Positions 26,071 through 35,285 of a stretch of DNA of 64,000 bases are shown here, one piece after another. A program made the translations under genes and the position numbers. Under the pieces are notes generated by a model. It searched no databases and had not been told where the DNA came from. It saw only the letters and a program-made list of their open reading frames with translations. Numbering within the stretch: the first letter of the stretch is position 1; each line of letters opens with the position of its first letter. Source of the stretch: Prevotella sp. (lineage in GTDB: Bacteria > Bacteroidota > Bacteroidia > Bacteroidales > Bacteroidaceae); assembly GCA_024688365.1 (NCBI GenBank), contig JAILEG010000035.1, positions 1 to 64,000 on the forward strand, in the 5' to 3' direction.

Positions 26071-26754
26071 GTGTACGGTGTCAGTAGACGGCTGGAGAGG
26101 GTGTTGGGCGCAGGGCTGGCAGTGACCGTCCTGCTTCTGGCTGGTGCCTGCACCCATGACTTTTATGAGACGGGCGACTCGGGACTGTCCTATCTGCATG
26201 CCGATTTTGTCGAGGCGGCGACCGACGGCTCCTCAGCCTTCACCTCTGCGGCTACTGATGACGGCACGCTGCTGACGCTCCGGCCAGCCATTCAGGTGAA
26301 GTGGGCTGCGAGACCAGACACGGTCTATCGTGCCTTGCTCTATTATAATAAGGTGGAAAAAGGAGTGACGGAACCTGTGGGCATCAGTCTGGTGCCAGTC
26401 TTGCGGATGCGGCTGGCGATTGATGGGTCATCCGTGCATACTGATCCTGTGACCTTTGAGAGCGCATGGGTGAGCAGGAACCGCCGTTATCTGAACCTCG
26501 GTCTTTCCTTGAAGACGGGCAAGTCTGATGATGAGAGTGCGGTGCAGTCGTTGGCTGCCATCTGTGACTCCGTGAGACTGCAGCCTAATGGCGGCCGTAC
26601 ATTCTATCTCAGGCTCTATCATGATCAGAATGGTGTCCCTGAGTATTACAGCTCGCCTGTCTATGCCAGCATCCCGTTGACTGGCTTTCAGTCAGAGGAT
26701 TCGGTCATCCTTGATGTCAATACTTATAAGGGAGTGGTGAGGAGGAGGTTTTAG
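26071..26754 (+). CDS. NigD-like lipoprotein
   Basis: A 227-residue lipoprotein starting at GTG 26071, 6 bases after the previous stop. The signal peptide ends in LLLAGAC with Cys 27 as the lipidation site. The beta-rich body, with ALLYYNKVE, PVTFESAWVSRNRRYLNLGLSLKTG and the late FYLRLYHDQNG, resembles the NigD-like family common in Bacteroidales. Its role is not established. It ends at a very strong hairpin terminator and is probably the last gene of the glpR transcript. Confidence 0.65.
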   Translation: MYGVSRRLERVLGAGLAVTVLLLAGACTHDFYETGDSGLSYLHADFVEAATDGSSAFTSAATDDGTLLTLRPAIQVKWAARPDTVYRALLYYNKVEKGVTEPVGISLVPVLRMRLAIDGSSVHTDPVTFESAWVSRNRRYLNLGLSLKTGKSDDESAVQSLAAICDSVRLQPNGGRTFYLRLYHDQNGVPEYYSSPVYASIPLTGFQSEDSVILDVNTYKGVVRRRF

Positions 26755-26763
26755 CCGTCCTTA

Positions 26764-26810
26764 CAGCAGGCGGGGCAGGCATCCTCTGAGGATGCCTGCC
26801 CCGCCTGCTG
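26764..26810. terminator. 21-bp perfect-stem terminator
   Basis: Arms 26764-26784 and 26790-26810 are perfectly complementary over 21 bases with a 5-base loop. It separates the convergent NigD-like and threonine aldolase genes and probably works in both directions. Confidence 0.85.
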
Positions 26811-26871
26811 TTGTCTTCATCTGGCTTTGTCAGGGGGATACTCCGCCATATTTTCTCCCTGCCCGGAGGAA

Positions 26872-27903
26872 TCAGGGAAGGGTAATCCTTTCCAGCTCAG
26901 CCATCTCCTCCTCAGTTGTGGCCCATGAGGTCACAAAACGGCAGATGGTGTTTTTGTCGTCATATTTGCCCCAGTGGGTGAAGATTACCTCCTTCGCCAG
27001 ACGCTCCACCTCCTCATTAGGCAGGATGATGAACTGCTGGTTGGTGGGGGAATCAATGTAGAACTTATAGCCCTTCCGCATGAACAGCTGCTTCATGCGC
27101 TCTGCCATCTTGTTGGCATGGCGTGAGATGGTGAAGTAGAGGTCATCAGTGAAGAGCGCGTCGAACTGACAGCCAATGAGTCTTCCCTTTGCCATGAGGG
27201 CACCGTGCTGCTTGACGATGTTGAAGAAATGCTCATGTGCATTGTTGTGCGTGAAGACAACAGCCTCCCCGCAGAGTGCGCCTTCCTTCGTTCCGCCGAT
27301 GTAGAACACGTCACAATGGCTGGCAAGGTAAGGAAGGGTGATGTCGTTTGACGGGGCCGTCAGCCCGTATCCAAGCCGGGCACCGTCAACGTAAAGTGCG
27401 ATGTGGTATTTCTGGCATACCTGATAGATTTCATCCAGTTCGCGTGCGCTGTACAGTGTGCCGTACTCCGTTGGGAAGGTGATGTAGACCATGCCCGGAT
27501 AGACCGAGTGGGCAGCGTTGCCATCGTGCAGGAAGTCGTCCATGAACTTATCCAGTACGCCAGCCTCCATCTTGCCGTTGTTGCCTGGGATGGTGATGAC
27601 CTTATGCTCAGTGAACTCTATCGCACCAGCCTCGTGGGTGGCGATATGCCCGCTCTGTACGGCCACTACCCCCTCATAGGTATGAAGGATGGAGTCGATG
27701 ACGGTGGCATTGGTCTGTGTTCCTCCCGCAAGAAACCAAATCTGCGCGTCAGGATCCTCACATGCGGCCTTTATCTTCTGCTTGGCAGCATCGCTGTACT
27801 CATCATATCCGTACGAAAGAGTCTGTGTCTTGTTCGTGTCAATGAGCCGCTGCAGCACCAGTGGGTGTGCCCCGTTATTGTAATCGCTCTCAAATGAAAT
27901 CAT
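26872..27903 (-). CDS. ltaE: low-specificity L-threonine aldolase
   Basis: A 343-residue PLP enzyme of the beta-eliminating lyase family, splitting threonine or allo-threonine to glycine and acetaldehyde. The start at 27903 (MISFESDYNNGAHP) is set by the promoter at 27925-27955, which overlaps any longer reading. Motifs are FLAGGTQTNATVI, HEAGAIE, LYVDGARLGYGL (Asp that binds the PLP nitrogen) and YIGGTKEGALCGEA (PLP Lys). Length is normal for the family. Confidence 0.88.
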   Translation of the reverse strand: MISFESDYNNGAHPLVLQRLIDTNKTQTLSYGYDEYSDAAKQKIKAACEDPDAQIWFLAGGTQTNATVIDSILHTYEGVVAVQSGHIATHEAGAIEFTEHKVITIPGNNGKMEAGVLDKFMDDFLHDGNAAHSVYPGMVYITFPTEYGTLYSARELDEIYQVCQKYHIALYVDGARLGYGLTAPSNDITLPYLASHCDVFYIGGTKEGALCGEAVVFTHNNAHEHFFNIVKQHGALMAKGRLIGCQFDALFTDDLYFTISRHANKMAERMKQLFMRKGYKFYIDSPTNQQFIILPNEEVERLAKEVIFTHWGKYDDKNTICRFVTSWATTEEEMAELERITLP

Positions 27904-27924
27904 GTTTTTTCTCGTTTTGTGCTG

Positions 27925-27955
27925 CAAAAGTATATGAAATCCCCTAAAGTTCAAA
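27925..27955 (-). promoter_or_regulatory. promoter of the threonine aldolase gene
   Basis: TTTG (27955-27952), 19 bases, TACTTTTG (27932-27925) on the minus strand, about 20 bases before the start codon. Confidence 0.65.
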
Positions 27956-28213
27956 GTAAATCCTCTTTTTTTTCTTTCTTGTCAGTTGCGTGGATTATAG
28001 GTTTTTCTGCTTTTCCTTTCCTTATCGTCCACACCTTTGTTGGTACACGGCGGGATGCCCTGTGGCGAATATCTTTCTAAGTTGCATGAAATCAGATTGT
28101 AAAAAGCCTTTTGACCTGTCAGAATAGAACTGAAAGTGGGGTAAAAACATCATTTGGTTAAGAAAGTGCAACAACCTAACAAGATAGTATCACATGAATA
28201 AGTTTTTTTATGA

Positions 28214-28221
28214 TACCTTTG
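28214..28221 (+). promoter_or_regulatory. -7 box upstream of susC
   Basis: TACCTTTG in the 27956-28479 gap, without a good -33 element; weak -33 boxes are common where an activator is needed. The leader to susC would be about 250 bases. This leader also contains an unexplained open frame at 28250-28463 with no start codon. Confidence 0.45.
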
Positions 28222-28479
28222 CATTTGAAATATCGTGAGTACATTTAGAGAGAACCAAGATCAATAAAAACCAAAGATATATTAACTTAAAAACCAAGAA
28301 GATATGGAATATAACAGTACATGAACTGCGGACGAACGGTCAGCCCATTCCCATAGTGAAGCACGATGGCTTATCTGAAATAAATGGGAAGCCTGATGAT
28401 TTGTCCGTGAAAACAATCCAAGATCACAACTATCTAACAATTGTGTTATTACCAATAACCTAAGAAAAAATACCTAAGT

Positions 28480-31400
28480 ATGAATTTGAATTTCCGAAAG
28501 ACATTGCTGCTTGCCAGTGCATGCGCTGCCCTTGGTGTTGCTTATTCACCATCGGTCTATGCTGCCAGCGGGACTACGGCCGTTGAGGCTGTGCAGCAAC
28601 AGAAGACAGTGAAAGGTTCAGTCAGTGATGCTACGGGCCCGATTATCGGTGCCAGCATCATGGAGAAAGGAACCAGTAACGGTACGGTTACCGACATTGA
28701 CGGTAACTTCAGCCTGAATGTGAAGCCGGGAGCAACGCTTGTCATCTCCTATATTGGCTATAAGACGCAGGAAGTTGCCGTCGGCAACAACACTACTTTC
28801 AACATTTCGCTCCAACAGGACAACCAAAGCCTTGACGAGGTTGTTGTTGTTGGTTATGGCGTGCAGAAGAAGAAACTTGTCACCGGAGCTACCGTTGAGG
28901 TGAAGGGTGACGATATAACGAAGATGAATACCACGCAGGCACTGGGTGCCTTGCAGAGCCAAAGCCCTGGTGTGAGCATCCAGGCGGCATCCGGCCAGCC
29001 GGGTGATGGCTTCAAGGTCGCTATCCGCGGTGCCGGCAGTAATGGCAACACGACACCTTTGTATGTAATCGATGGTGTTTCCGGTGGTGATATCAACAAC
29101 CTCAACCCAGCCGATATTGAGCGTATTGACGTTCTTAAGGACGCAGCTTCTGCTGCCATCTATGGTTCGGCAGCTGCCAATGGTGTCATCATCATTACCA
29201 CCAAGCAGGGTAAGGCAGGAAAAATCACGGTAAGCTATGATGGCAACGTGGGCTGGCAGAATGTCTATCGCATGCCCGACCTGCTGACAGCCAAGGAATA
29301 TATGAATGTACAGGACCTTGTCCGTCATAACAGTGGTGAGGGGCCACGTGACTGGTCAAAGTATATTGATGCCGACCTGTTGGCTGATTATCAGAGCGGT
29401 GCCAACCCTGGTACCAACTGGCTGGAGCTGCTGCGCAACAAGAATGCTGTCACAACCAGCCATTCACTGAATGTTGCCGGCGGTACTGACCGCTCCAAGT
29501 TCAGCTCAGGTGTGGGTTACCAGTATCAGGATGGTATCTTTGGCAATTTCGTCAAGTCCGACTACCGTCGTTTCACTTTCCGTCTGAACTCCGAGCATGT
29601 TATCTATCGCAACTCAAAGGGGACGGATGTTGTGAAGTTGGGTGAGAATGTCTACTTCAACCACCGTCAGAACCAGGGTATCCAGATTGGAAACCAGTAC
29701 AGCAACGCCATCTCTGACATGCTGCGTGCCAACCCGTTGGTACCTCTTTATGACAAGGAAGGCAACTTCTTTGACTGGAACGATATACTGGCATCGGGTA
29801 CAGATGGTCTGGATAAGTACAACTCTTACACGGTCAATCCTATCTACAACATGATCAATCAGCAGTCTGGTCATAACAAGAGCCGTAACTTCAACCTGAA
29901 TGCCGTGGGCTATTACGAGATTCAGCCCATCAGGAACCTTGTTTACCGTGGCCAGTTGAATTATAACCAAAGCTCATGGTCGTGGCGTACCTACATGCCT
30001 ATCTTCAATGCTAATGCAATGACGGCGGGTCAGTCCCGTACGGTGGACGAGGTCACGCAGCAGGCTGGTCTTGGCTGGGGATGGGGTACCACCCACACAG
30101 TGAACTACAAATTCAATATCACTGACACACATCACTTTGATGTCTTGGCAGGTATGGAATATGGTGAGTCGCGTCCCGCCAATGGCGAGAGCGTTGGGGC
30201 AACATTGAAGAATACTATCTTCAAGGACTTCAGACATGCTTATCTGTCATTAGTTGATGCCTCCAACCGTGCTTCTGGTGGTATGAATGTCTACGGTGAC
30301 CCCTATGGTGACAGGCGTGACCTGTCTTACTTCGGCCGTATCAACTATGACTTCAATGAGACTTACCTGTTCACGGCCATCCTGCGTGCCGACGGTACAT
30401 CTATTTTCGCACCTGGACACCGTTGGGGTTACTTCCCGTCTTTCTCTGCGGGCTGGGTAGTCACCAATGAGAAGTTCATGGAGAGTACGAGGGACTGGAT
30501 GGACTATTTCAAGATTCGTGCCAGCTGGGGTCAGAATGGTAACAAGAATCTGCTCAATGCCGGCAATTTCGCCTATCAGGCTACATTCGCCTTTGGCTCC
30601 ACTTATAACTATTCTTTCGACAACAACAAGGATGGCTATACCGCAGGTGCAGCCCCCAGCCGTCTGGCAAATGACGAGCTGACTTGGGAGACCTCAGAGC
30701 AGCTTGACCTCGGTTTCGATGCCCGCCTGTTCCGTCAGCGTCTGAATGTGACGTTTGACTACTATAACAAGCAGACAAAGGACCTTCTCGTACAGGTGCC
30801 AATTGCTGCAACAACCGGTTTCGACACGCAATGGCGCAATGCCGGCACAGTGCGTAACCGTGGTGTAGAGCTTGCTTTGGGTTGGAATGACCGCGTTGGT
30901 GATGACTTCTCCTACGGTATCAACTACAACATCGCTGTCAACAGCAATAAGGTGACTAAGGTGAACAGTTCCCGTAAGTACATGAACGGTGGTAATGACC
31001 TGCTTGCCCAGGGTGCAGGCATCATGGCCCGCTTTGAGGAAGGTCATCCTATTGGCTACTTCTATGGCTATAAGACAGGTGGTGTGATCCAGAACCTGAC
31101 AGATCTCCAGCAGTATGTTGATGCCAACTGTGGCGGTGATGCGGCCAACTCCCTCCAGGGGGCAGGCCTGAAGCCAGGCGATCTGAAGTTCATGGATGCC
31201 AATGGTGATGGTAAGATTGATGCTGATGACAAGACCGACCTGGGGGATGCCAACCCGAACGTGACGATGGGTCTGACGCTGACCGCAGCCTACAAGGGCT
31301 TTGACCTCTCAGTTACTGGCTATGCAGCATTGGGTCAGCAGATGGCACGCTCTTACCGTAAGTTCACCGATGGTGAGCAGGAAAACTACACCTCTGAGGT

Positions 31401-31755
31401 CTATTCTTACTGGAATGGTGAGGGCACGTCAAACACCTACCCACTTCTTGCCCGTATGAATGAAGGTGTGAACTGGCAGGCAATGTCTGACATCTACGTT
31501 GAGGACGCTGGTTACTTCCGTCTCCAGAACCTGACAGTAGGCTATGACTTCTGCAAGCTCTGGAAGAGCAGTCCTTTCCAGCAGCTCCGTCTCTACTTCG
31601 CGGCTCAGAACCTCTTCACCATCACCTCTTATAAGGGTATGGATCCGGAGAATGGTATGGCCCTGAACAGTTCGGAGCCTTGGGTGACAGGTGTTGACGT
31701 TGGCAACTATCCGCAGCCACGCACATTCCTGATTGGTGTTAATGTTAAATTCTAA
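28480..31755 (+). CDS. susC: SusC-family TonB-dependent outer-membrane transporter
   Basis: A 1091-residue outer-membrane protein: signal peptide (about 1-29), an N-terminal carboxypeptidase-regulatory-like domain (VKGSVSDATGPIIGASI, about 43-112), the TonB-box region DEVVVVGYG (119-127), a plug domain with TPLYVIDGVSGGDINNLNPADIERIDVLKDAASAAIYGSAAANGVIIITT, and a long beta-barrel ending in GVNVKF. It imports glycan fragments captured by its SusD partner, which follows after 14 bases. The substrate cannot be read directly. Confidence 0.95.
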   Translation: MNLNFRKTLLLASACAALGVAYSPSVYAASGTTAVEAVQQQKTVKGSVSDATGPIIGASIMEKGTSNGTVTDIDGNFSLNVKPGATLVISYIGYKTQEVAVGNNTTFNISLQQDNQSLDEVVVVGYGVQKKKLVTGATVEVKGDDITKMNTTQALGALQSQSPGVSIQAASGQPGDGFKVAIRGAGSNGNTTPLYVIDGVSGGDINNLNPADIERIDVLKDAASAAIYGSAAANGVIIITTKQGKAGKITVSYDGNVGWQNVYRMPDLLTAKEYMNVQDLVRHNSGEGPRDWSKYIDADLLADYQSGANPGTNWLELLRNKNAVTTSHSLNVAGGTDRSKFSSGVGYQYQDGIFGNFVKSDYRRFTFRLNSEHVIYRNSKGTDVVKLGENVYFNHRQNQGIQIGNQYSNAISDMLRANPLVPLYDKEGNFFDWNDILASGTDGLDKYNSYTVNPIYNMINQQSGHNKSRNFNLNAVGYYEIQPIRNLVYRGQLNYNQSSWSWRTYMPIFNANAMTAGQSRTVDEVTQQAGLGWGWGTTHTVNYKFNITDTHHFDVLAGMEYGESRPANGESVGATLKNTIFKDFRHAYLSLVDASNRASGGMNVYGDPYGDRRDLSYFGRINYDFNETYLFTAILRADGTSIFAPGHRWGYFPSFSAGWVVTNEKFMESTRDWMDYFKIRASWGQNGNKNLLNAGNFAYQATFAFGSTYNYSFDNNKDGYTAGAAPSRLANDELTWETSEQLDLGFDARLFRQRLNVTFDYYNKQTKDLLVQVPIAATTGFDTQWRNAGTVRNRGVELALGWNDRVGDDFSYGINYNIAVNSNKVTKVNSSRKYMNGGNDLLAQGAGIMARFEEGHPIGYFYGYKTGGVIQNLTDLQQYVDANCGGDAANSLQGAGLKPGDLKFMDANGDGKIDADDKTDLGDANPNVTMGLTLTAAYKGFDLSVTGYAALGQQMARSYRKFTDGEQENYTSEVYSYWNGEGTSNTYPLLARMNEGVNWQAMSDIYVEDAGYFRLQNLTVGYDFCKLWKSSPFQQLRLYFAAQNLFTITSYKGMDPENGMALNSSEPWVTGVDVGNYPQPRTFLIGVNVKF

Positions 31756-31769
31756 AATCAGTCTACACA

Positions 31770-33614
31770 ATGAAAAAACTATCATATATATTAGGTGCGG
31801 CACTGGTGACAATGGGCTCATTCACTTCCTGTGATATTGATGATGTGGAGAACTACACCGAGACATCTACAGAGAACTTCCCCGTAACTCCGGCCGATGC
31901 AACAGCTGTCCTTGCAGGTATCTATGAGAACCTGAATGAGACGCACGCTTATCCACAACAGAGCTTCTATTACTACTCTGAGCTTGCCAGTGACGACCAG
32001 CTCGGTGGTGGTGGTGTCAATGATAAGCTGATGCAGGCAGAGGACCTGCTGACCAACTACAATGCCGACATGACCAACGACTTCTGGAAAGCCCGTTATG
32101 CTGGTATCAACCGTGCAAACACGTTGATTGCCGCCATCCCTAACCTGACCGCTCTCTCTGATGAGGAGAAGACACAGTACATGGGTGAGGCTCTGACGCT
32201 GCGTGCCTTCTATCACTACGAGCTGGCTTCCATGTATGGAAACGTGCCCCTGATGACCGTTCCCTCAGGTGAGACTGTCACTCCGGGCGATGTGAAAGTG
32301 CTTTGGGGACAGATTCTCCAGGACCTTTACACGGCTGCCACAACGATGAAGGCGCAACGGTTGACCAATGGTCATATTGACAAGTATGTCGCTGAGGCTC
32401 TGTTGGGCCGTGTTTGGCTGTTCTATACAGGCTTCTATGGTAACGGAACGAGCATTGCAGACCTGACCAGCACCACCTACAATCCTCTTACCGAGGTGGC
32501 TCTGCCTGACGGTACGACATTGACAAAGAAGATGGTTGCTGACCTCATAGACGACTGTGTGAACAATTCTGGTTACTCTCTTGTCTCCGACTATCGCAAC
32601 CTTTGGGCTTACACCAACAAGTACACAGCTAAGGACTATAAGTACGTCAATGCTCCTGTCGTGGGTAAGGCGAAAGATGGTGTGACCGATTCCATCACAG
32701 GCTATAAGGCTAAAGATGGTATCAAGTGGGTTGAGGACGACAATGCCATCAATCCGGAGGCAATGTTCGCCATCAAGTTCAACAAGCTGGCCGACTGGGC
32801 TACCACTATTGGTTATGCCAATGGTGTCGCACTGCACTTCGGTGTCCGTGGCGGTCAGGCTTATGAAAACACCTTCCCGTTCGGACAGGGATGGGGTGCC
32901 GGTCCTGTTGCGCCTAACCTCGTTGACGACTGGAAGAGCGCAGAACCTAATGACCCACGTCTGGAGGCTTCCGTGCAGGACGTACGCAATCTGCCTAACT
33001 ATACTTTCGGTGGATGGGCTGACTTCGTGCAGGAGACCAATTTCTATGAGAAGAAGCTGAGTCCTGTTTCTGCAAAGAATGATGGCTCACAGGGTGATGA
33101 CTTCTCTGTTGAGAAGAAGCCTTACTTCGCTACCTTTGAGAACCTCATGTACGGTGTCACAGGCTGGCCTCAGAATGCTGACAACATGCAGCTGAACAAT
33201 ATCCATGACCTCGTGCTGGTACGTTTTGCTGACGTGCTGCTGATGCAGTCGGAGCTGAAGGAGGATGTCTCTGGTATCAACAAGGTGCGTGCCCGTGCAG
33301 GCTTGCCGGCTATTGCTGCCTACTCACTGAAGGCTCTTCAGAACGAGCGCCGCTTTGAGCTTGCTTTTGAGGGAACCCGCTGGAACGACATCCGCCGCTG
33401 GCACATCGCCGCTGCCGCACTGGAGCGTCAGACCAACCAGCCTGTCTACTATGAGGGTAAGCCTGACAAGAACAAACCTCACAACGGTGGCTATGCAGCC
33501 CGTTTCAATGCGACGGCAGGTTTTGCCAAGATTCCTGACAGCCAGGTTTCCGTGGGCAGTGCGCCGCAGAATGACGGTTATGCAACGAGTGACGGTGAGT
33601 ACACTGGCTGGTAA
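31770..33614 (+). CDS. susD: SusD/RagB-family glycan-binding lipoprotein
   Basis: A 614-residue surface lipoprotein. The signal peptide ends in GSFTSC (Cys 21), followed by acidic residues. The TPR-rich SusD core is evident in FWKARYAGINRANTLIAAI, the MGEALTLRAFYHYELASMYGNVPLM stretch and the C-terminal KALQNERRFELAFEGTRWNDIRRW. SusD proteins form the lid over SusC. It is followed by a third surface protein gene after a short G/C-rich palindrome. Confidence 0.95.
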   Translation: MKKLSYILGAALVTMGSFTSCDIDDVENYTETSTENFPVTPADATAVLAGIYENLNETHAYPQQSFYYYSELASDDQLGGGGVNDKLMQAEDLLTNYNADMTNDFWKARYAGINRANTLIAAIPNLTALSDEEKTQYMGEALTLRAFYHYELASMYGNVPLMTVPSGETVTPGDVKVLWGQILQDLYTAATTMKAQRLTNGHIDKYVAEALLGRVWLFYTGFYGNGTSIADLTSTTYNPLTEVALPDGTTLTKKMVADLIDDCVNNSGYSLVSDYRNLWAYTNKYTAKDYKYVNAPVVGKAKDGVTDSITGYKAKDGIKWVEDDNAINPEAMFAIKFNKLADWATTIGYANGVALHFGVRGGQAYENTFPFGQGWGAGPVAPNLVDDWKSAEPNDPRLEASVQDVRNLPNYTFGGWADFVQETNFYEKKLSPVSAKNDGSQGDDFSVEKKPYFATFENLMYGVTGWPQNADNMQLNNIHDLVLVRFADVLLMQSELKEDVSGINKVRARAGLPAIAAYSLKALQNERRFELAFEGTRWNDIRRWHIAAAALERQTNQPVYYEGKPDKNKPHNGGYAARFNATAGFAKIPDSQVSVGSAPQNDGYATSDGEYTGW

Positions 33615-33625
33615 GATAAAACTAT

Positions 33626-33652
33626 CCTCCCCTCCCTGTCCTTGGGGAGGGG
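33626..33652. repeat. C/G-rich palindromic repeat between susD and the third lipoprotein gene
   Basis: CCCCTCCC (33629-33636) and GGGGAGGGG (33644-33652) form a hairpin of the same family as the repeats in the arg operon. Inside an operon it could attenuate transcription or protect the upstream mRNA, but it looks like a dispersed element. Confidence 0.6.
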
Positions 33653-33690
33653 AAACGAACATCAATCCAAATCTTAAAAGAGAAAACTAT

Positions 33691-34545
33691 ATGAAAAAGT
33701 TATTATATGCAGCTCCCCTTCTGGCACTTGCATTGACTTTCACGGCCTGTGACCCCTCACAGGATGATGAGAGCGCACAGCAGGTGGTGTCAAGTGAGGA
33801 GCTGACACAGGAATTCCAGTTGGTTCCAAAGAGCGAGGGAAATAACAATTTCACGGTCTATACCACTCCATCACGCTATATCTGGGTCTACGATGCTGCC
33901 ACAAAGCAGAAGGTGGGCGAGGGTACGAAGGTGAATATCCAGGTTATTCCTCCAACAACTGATGCCTCTTTCTATATCGAGACACGTGACATGGCTGGCA
34001 ACTCTTCAGTTTCCAGTGCCAAGTCGGCTAAGGTTTCGGAGTACACTGACCTGCCTGAAATCTATGATAAGGTGTTCAAGGCTGGTGGCAAGGGCGACTT
34101 CACCACAACTTACTGGACATGGAATGACAAGGCCTCGGATGGTGTCTGGGGCAATGGTGGTTACTTGGAGGCTACTGGTCCGGGCTGGTGGATTGTACAG
34201 GCTGACGGCATTGACGAGCAGGCAAAGGACAAGAAGCGTCCTGCTGATGGTCTCAATGGCTGGTTTGGGCTAAATCTTTCTGGAGTGACGACGAGCCGTG
34301 GAGAGACAGGTTCTGTCAGGGTGACAGAGGATGTTGTCAAGGCTGGCTGGGATGTAGCCACTATGACCTTCTCCGGTACAACCCCATTGCTGGGTGTGCA
34401 GCCAAACGGTGCAGGTTTCCCATCGCAGTATGTCTATCAGATTCTGAAGGCTGATGGCGAGGAGCTTCGTCTCTGCGCTCCGGAGCCAGGAGCTGGCGAC
34501 TGGGGTACGGCATGGTTCTGGAACTTCAAGCGCATTGACAGATAA
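33691..34545 (+). CDS. SusE/F-position surface lipoprotein
   Basis: A 284-residue protein starting at ATG 33691. The lipobox is LTFTAC (Cys 20), then an acidic run (DPSQDDESAQQ) like a surface export signal. A beta-sandwich-like N-terminal half (VYTTPSRYIWVYDAATKQKVGEGTKV) precedes a Trp-rich C-terminal half (YWTWNDKASDGVWGNGGYLEATGPGWWIVQADG ... WGTAWFWNFKRID) that looks suited to sugar stacking. I do not recognise a named family. Position after susCD suggests an outer-membrane glycan-binding protein. Confidence 0.6.
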   Translation: MKKLLYAAPLLALALTFTACDPSQDDESAQQVVSSEELTQEFQLVPKSEGNNNFTVYTTPSRYIWVYDAATKQKVGEGTKVNIQVIPPTTDASFYIETRDMAGNSSVSSAKSAKVSEYTDLPEIYDKVFKAGGKGDFTTTYWTWNDKASDGVWGNGGYLEATGPGWWIVQADGIDEQAKDKKRPADGLNGWFGLNLSGVTTSRGETGSVRVTEDVVKAGWDVATMTFSGTTPLLGVQPNGAGFPSQYVYQILKADGEELRLCAPEPGAGDWGTAWFWNFKRIDR

Positions 34546-34571
34546 GCTGGCCTATATGGCCGAGGAATAAG

Positions 34572-34607
34572 AAAAGAGTCTTGGGCGAATGAGCCTGAGG
34601 CTCTTTT
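34572..34607 (+). terminator. terminator of the susCD operon
   Basis: A 15-bp stem with a few G-T pairs (34572-34586 with 34593-34607), a 6-base loop and a run of T. Confidence 0.8.
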
Positions 34608-35249
34608 TTATTATTATCTGTTTGCTTTTCTGAACGGAAAAGACTATCATTGTTCTGCATATAAGGATGGTCTCATAGTGCAGTGGATCGGCTTCAGTGC
34701 CTGGCAGGCTGATGTCACTGTACGCAACTCGCTTCTTGAGAATCTTATCATTTAAATATAATTACTGATGAGAAAAGTTTTCCGGCAAGGCTGTTGGCAA
34801 GGTTGAGAACAGCATGATGCCGTGTCGGCTGTACGGAGGGATGCGCTCTTCGGCCGTTACTTCATGAGAAGTACCCAAGTATTGCAGCCGAAGTATTTAA
34901 GTATTGCAGCCGAAGTATTCGGCAACTTTACGTGAAGTTCCGGAATGCCTTTCGCGGATTACATCTGCAACCAGGCGTGAGTTGGTGTCGTAATCAGGCA
35001 TGAATCACTCCTGTATGGGTGTAGGTGTGCAGTGCCATTTCGGCTATTCAGCCTGTAATGCAGGCACCGGCTGACTGCCAGCAGATGGCTTGCTGGGAAT
35101 TGTTACCTGTCTGGTGGCCTGCGTCGGGATTGTGCGCCTTCCCCTCTGGAGAGGGCAGGCTCTGTCCGCCTGCTTCACCTGCAATCTTGAGATGTAAGGA
35201 TATTTGAAAAAAGAAAGCCGTCGGATGCTGGCATTTCATGCTTTTTTCG
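34608..35249. other. gene-free stretch with repeat and possible gene debris
   Basis: No intact gene is seen. An open plus-strand frame without a start runs from about 34611 to 34755 (contains KDYHCSAYKDGLIVQWIGFS) and may be a gene fragment. A TACTTC-type palindromic repeat lies at 34858-34920. CCCCTCTGGAGAGGG near 35145-35160 resembles a worn C/G-rich palindrome. Confidence 0.5.
34858..34920. repeat. TACTTC/GAAGTA palindromic repeat, copy 1
   Basis: It contains TTACTTCATGAGAAGTAC, then two copies of AAGTATTGCAGCCGAAGTAT. An inverted homologous copy lies at 51744-51810, also in a gene-free stretch. Confidence 0.7.
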
Positions 35250-35257
35250 TATCTTTG
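35250..35257 (+). promoter_or_regulatory. -7 box of the DUF4369 gene
   Basis: TATCTTTG 28 bases before the start codon at 35286; no clear -33 element. Confidence 0.45.
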
Positions 35258-35285
35258 CTATCAAAATACAGAAGTAAAATAACTT

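Noticed and set aside
35025..35207. 60-codon frame in the 34.6-35.2 kb gap
   Set aside because: Low-complexity, Cys/Trp-rich and overlapped by an equally poor minus-strand frame; no support as a gene.
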